From the NCBI GenBank assembly GCA_036245525.1, contig BTPG01000006.1, forward strand, positions 72,355,133 to 72,419,132: a stretch of 64,000 bases of DNA, given 5' to 3'. The position numbers and the translations under genes are program-made. The notes beneath the pieces are model-generated. The model did not search any database. It was not told where the DNA came from and was given only the letters and a program-made list of their open reading frames with translations. Shown here in pieces: positions 63,378 to 64,000 of the stretch (within the stretch, counting starts at the first letter, position 1; the number at the start of each line of letters is the position of its first letter). The DNA comes from Semisulcospira habei (lineage: Eukaryota > Mollusca > Gastropoda > Semisulcospiridae).

Positions 63378-64000
63378 ATGAATTGGACTCAGGAAGAGGT
63401 GTCAATCTTGCGATCTCATGGCGAATACCATGAGAAAATGACCGCTTTCATTCATTCCATTTTGAACAAAACTCCGGAATTTTGGTTAGAAAAACCGGAA
63501 AAACCGGTGGGAAATTTGGCTGATATACTAAACACTAGTTCGAAGAAACAAAAGGCTAGTAAAGAACCAAAAGAACTTAATTTGTTTTTAAAACAAAATC
63601 TGTTTGATGACAAACCGATTAAGTGTCTTAAAGTTGATGAGTGTGATTTGTCTACATTTAATTTAGATAACTTAAAAAAACATTTAGAGGACGGCTACAA
63701 AATACTTCAACATAATGAAGAAAAAAGCATGTCAGCTTTTATCTACTATGGAGAGTGGCTAATCGAGGGTGCAGAAATCCATAAAAGGCAAAAAATATGT
63801 AAACAAACTAAATTGAACTGGCCAGATTGGCTAAAATTAAACGTAAAAATTTCCAAGTCGTATGCTCATCAGTTGAGTGTTTTAGCCAGGTTGCTACGAG
63901 GGTACCCAAAATTTCATTTTCTTTCACTGTCTTTCCGAAAGGTGTTTAGTTTGCGAAAGCAAATTGAACAAATGCTGAAAATACAAGAAATAGCCGATTT
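63378..64000 (+). CDS. Unrecognised protein with DUF3102-like segment, runs off the right edge
   Basis: An ATG (AAAAATG, fair context) opens a frame of 207 codons without a stop up to the window end, starting MNWTQEEVSILRSHGEYHEK. Codon use is AT-rich. Residues about 1-115 are polar and Lys/Glu-rich. From about 115, FIYYGEWLIEGAEIHKRQK, NWPDWLKLNVKISKSYAHQL, SVLARLLRGYPKFHFLSLSF and RKQIEQML form a helical segment. It recalls DUF3102-type phage and plasmid proteins (G-W-WL-x-S-x-x-A-x-x-L) and small proteins of some eukaryotic mobile elements. I do not know its function. Since its left border interrupts repeat D, it probably belongs to a mobile element continuing to the right. Confidence 0.6.
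   Translation, partial: MNWTQEEVSILRSHGEYHEKMTAFIHSILNKTPEFWLEKPEKPVGNLADILNTSSKKQKASKEPKELNLFLKQNLFDDKPIKCLKVDECDLSTFNLDNLKKHLEDGYKILQHNEEKSMSAFIYYGEWLIEGAEIHKRQKICKQTKLNWPDWLKLNVKISKSYAHQLSVLARLLRGYPKFHFLSLSFRKVFSLRKQIEQMLKIQEIAD

Noticed and set aside
1..64000. tRNA, rRNA or CRISPR features
   Set aside because: No convincing A/B-box pair with cloverleaf, no rRNA-like sequence, and no evenly spaced short repeats with unique spacers; the direct repeats seen are transposon or tandem duplications.

Overview
This is eukaryotic, metazoan DNA. Spliced exons, AATAAA signals, long AT-rich introns, microsatellites and many non-LTR retrotransposons show this. The mix of RTE, I-like and L2/CR1-like LINEs, a DIRS-type tyrosine-recombinase retroelement, hAT and piggyBac-type DNA elements and a GGCGTTAAACCC LINE tail suggests a marine invertebrate, most likely a mollusc and possibly a gastropod. 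That assignment is inference. There is no bacterial gene, operon, CRISPR array or recognisable tRNA/rRNA gene.

The one convincing host gene is a four-exon plus-strand gene at 15288-20564. It encodes a 127-residue, very acidic prothymosin-alpha-like nuclear protein and has a CRE-like promoter and a polyadenylation signal. A possible terminal exon of an unrecognised gene lies near 29950-30180. A 207-codon ORF at 63378 runs off the right edge.

Most of the rest is layered transposable elements. One RTE-clade LINE family has eight copies: 1-1286 (-), 2954-6248 (-), 12982-13420 (+), 21453-23272 (-), 30676-30891 (-), 31432-34564 (+), 41200-46449 (+) and 48686-60038 (+). Target-site duplications of 11-13 bp can be read directly for seven of them. 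The 2954-6248 copy is full length and broken only by one extra base in an A-run.

Nesting can be dated from the sequence. A hAT-like transposon (21289-27032) sits in an older dispersed repeat and contains an RTE copy. The RTE copy at 41200-46449 is split by a 4.75-kb element with 1.1-kb terminal inverted repeats that carries a decayed LINE. The RTE copy at 48686-60038 is split by a GC-rich DIRS-like element (49341-55133) and by an I-like LINE (55753-59500). A separate LINE at 37160-39700 is flanked by a 187-bp direct duplication. An older noncoding repeat, seen about ten times in both orientations, is the background into which many of these inserted. Smaller items include piggyBac-type MITEs, fold-back repeats, a family of roughly 70-90 bp imperfect palindromes and a SINE-like insertion.

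No intact autonomous transposase or recombinase is present. Nonsense changes read in the LINEs are mainly C-to-T transitions.
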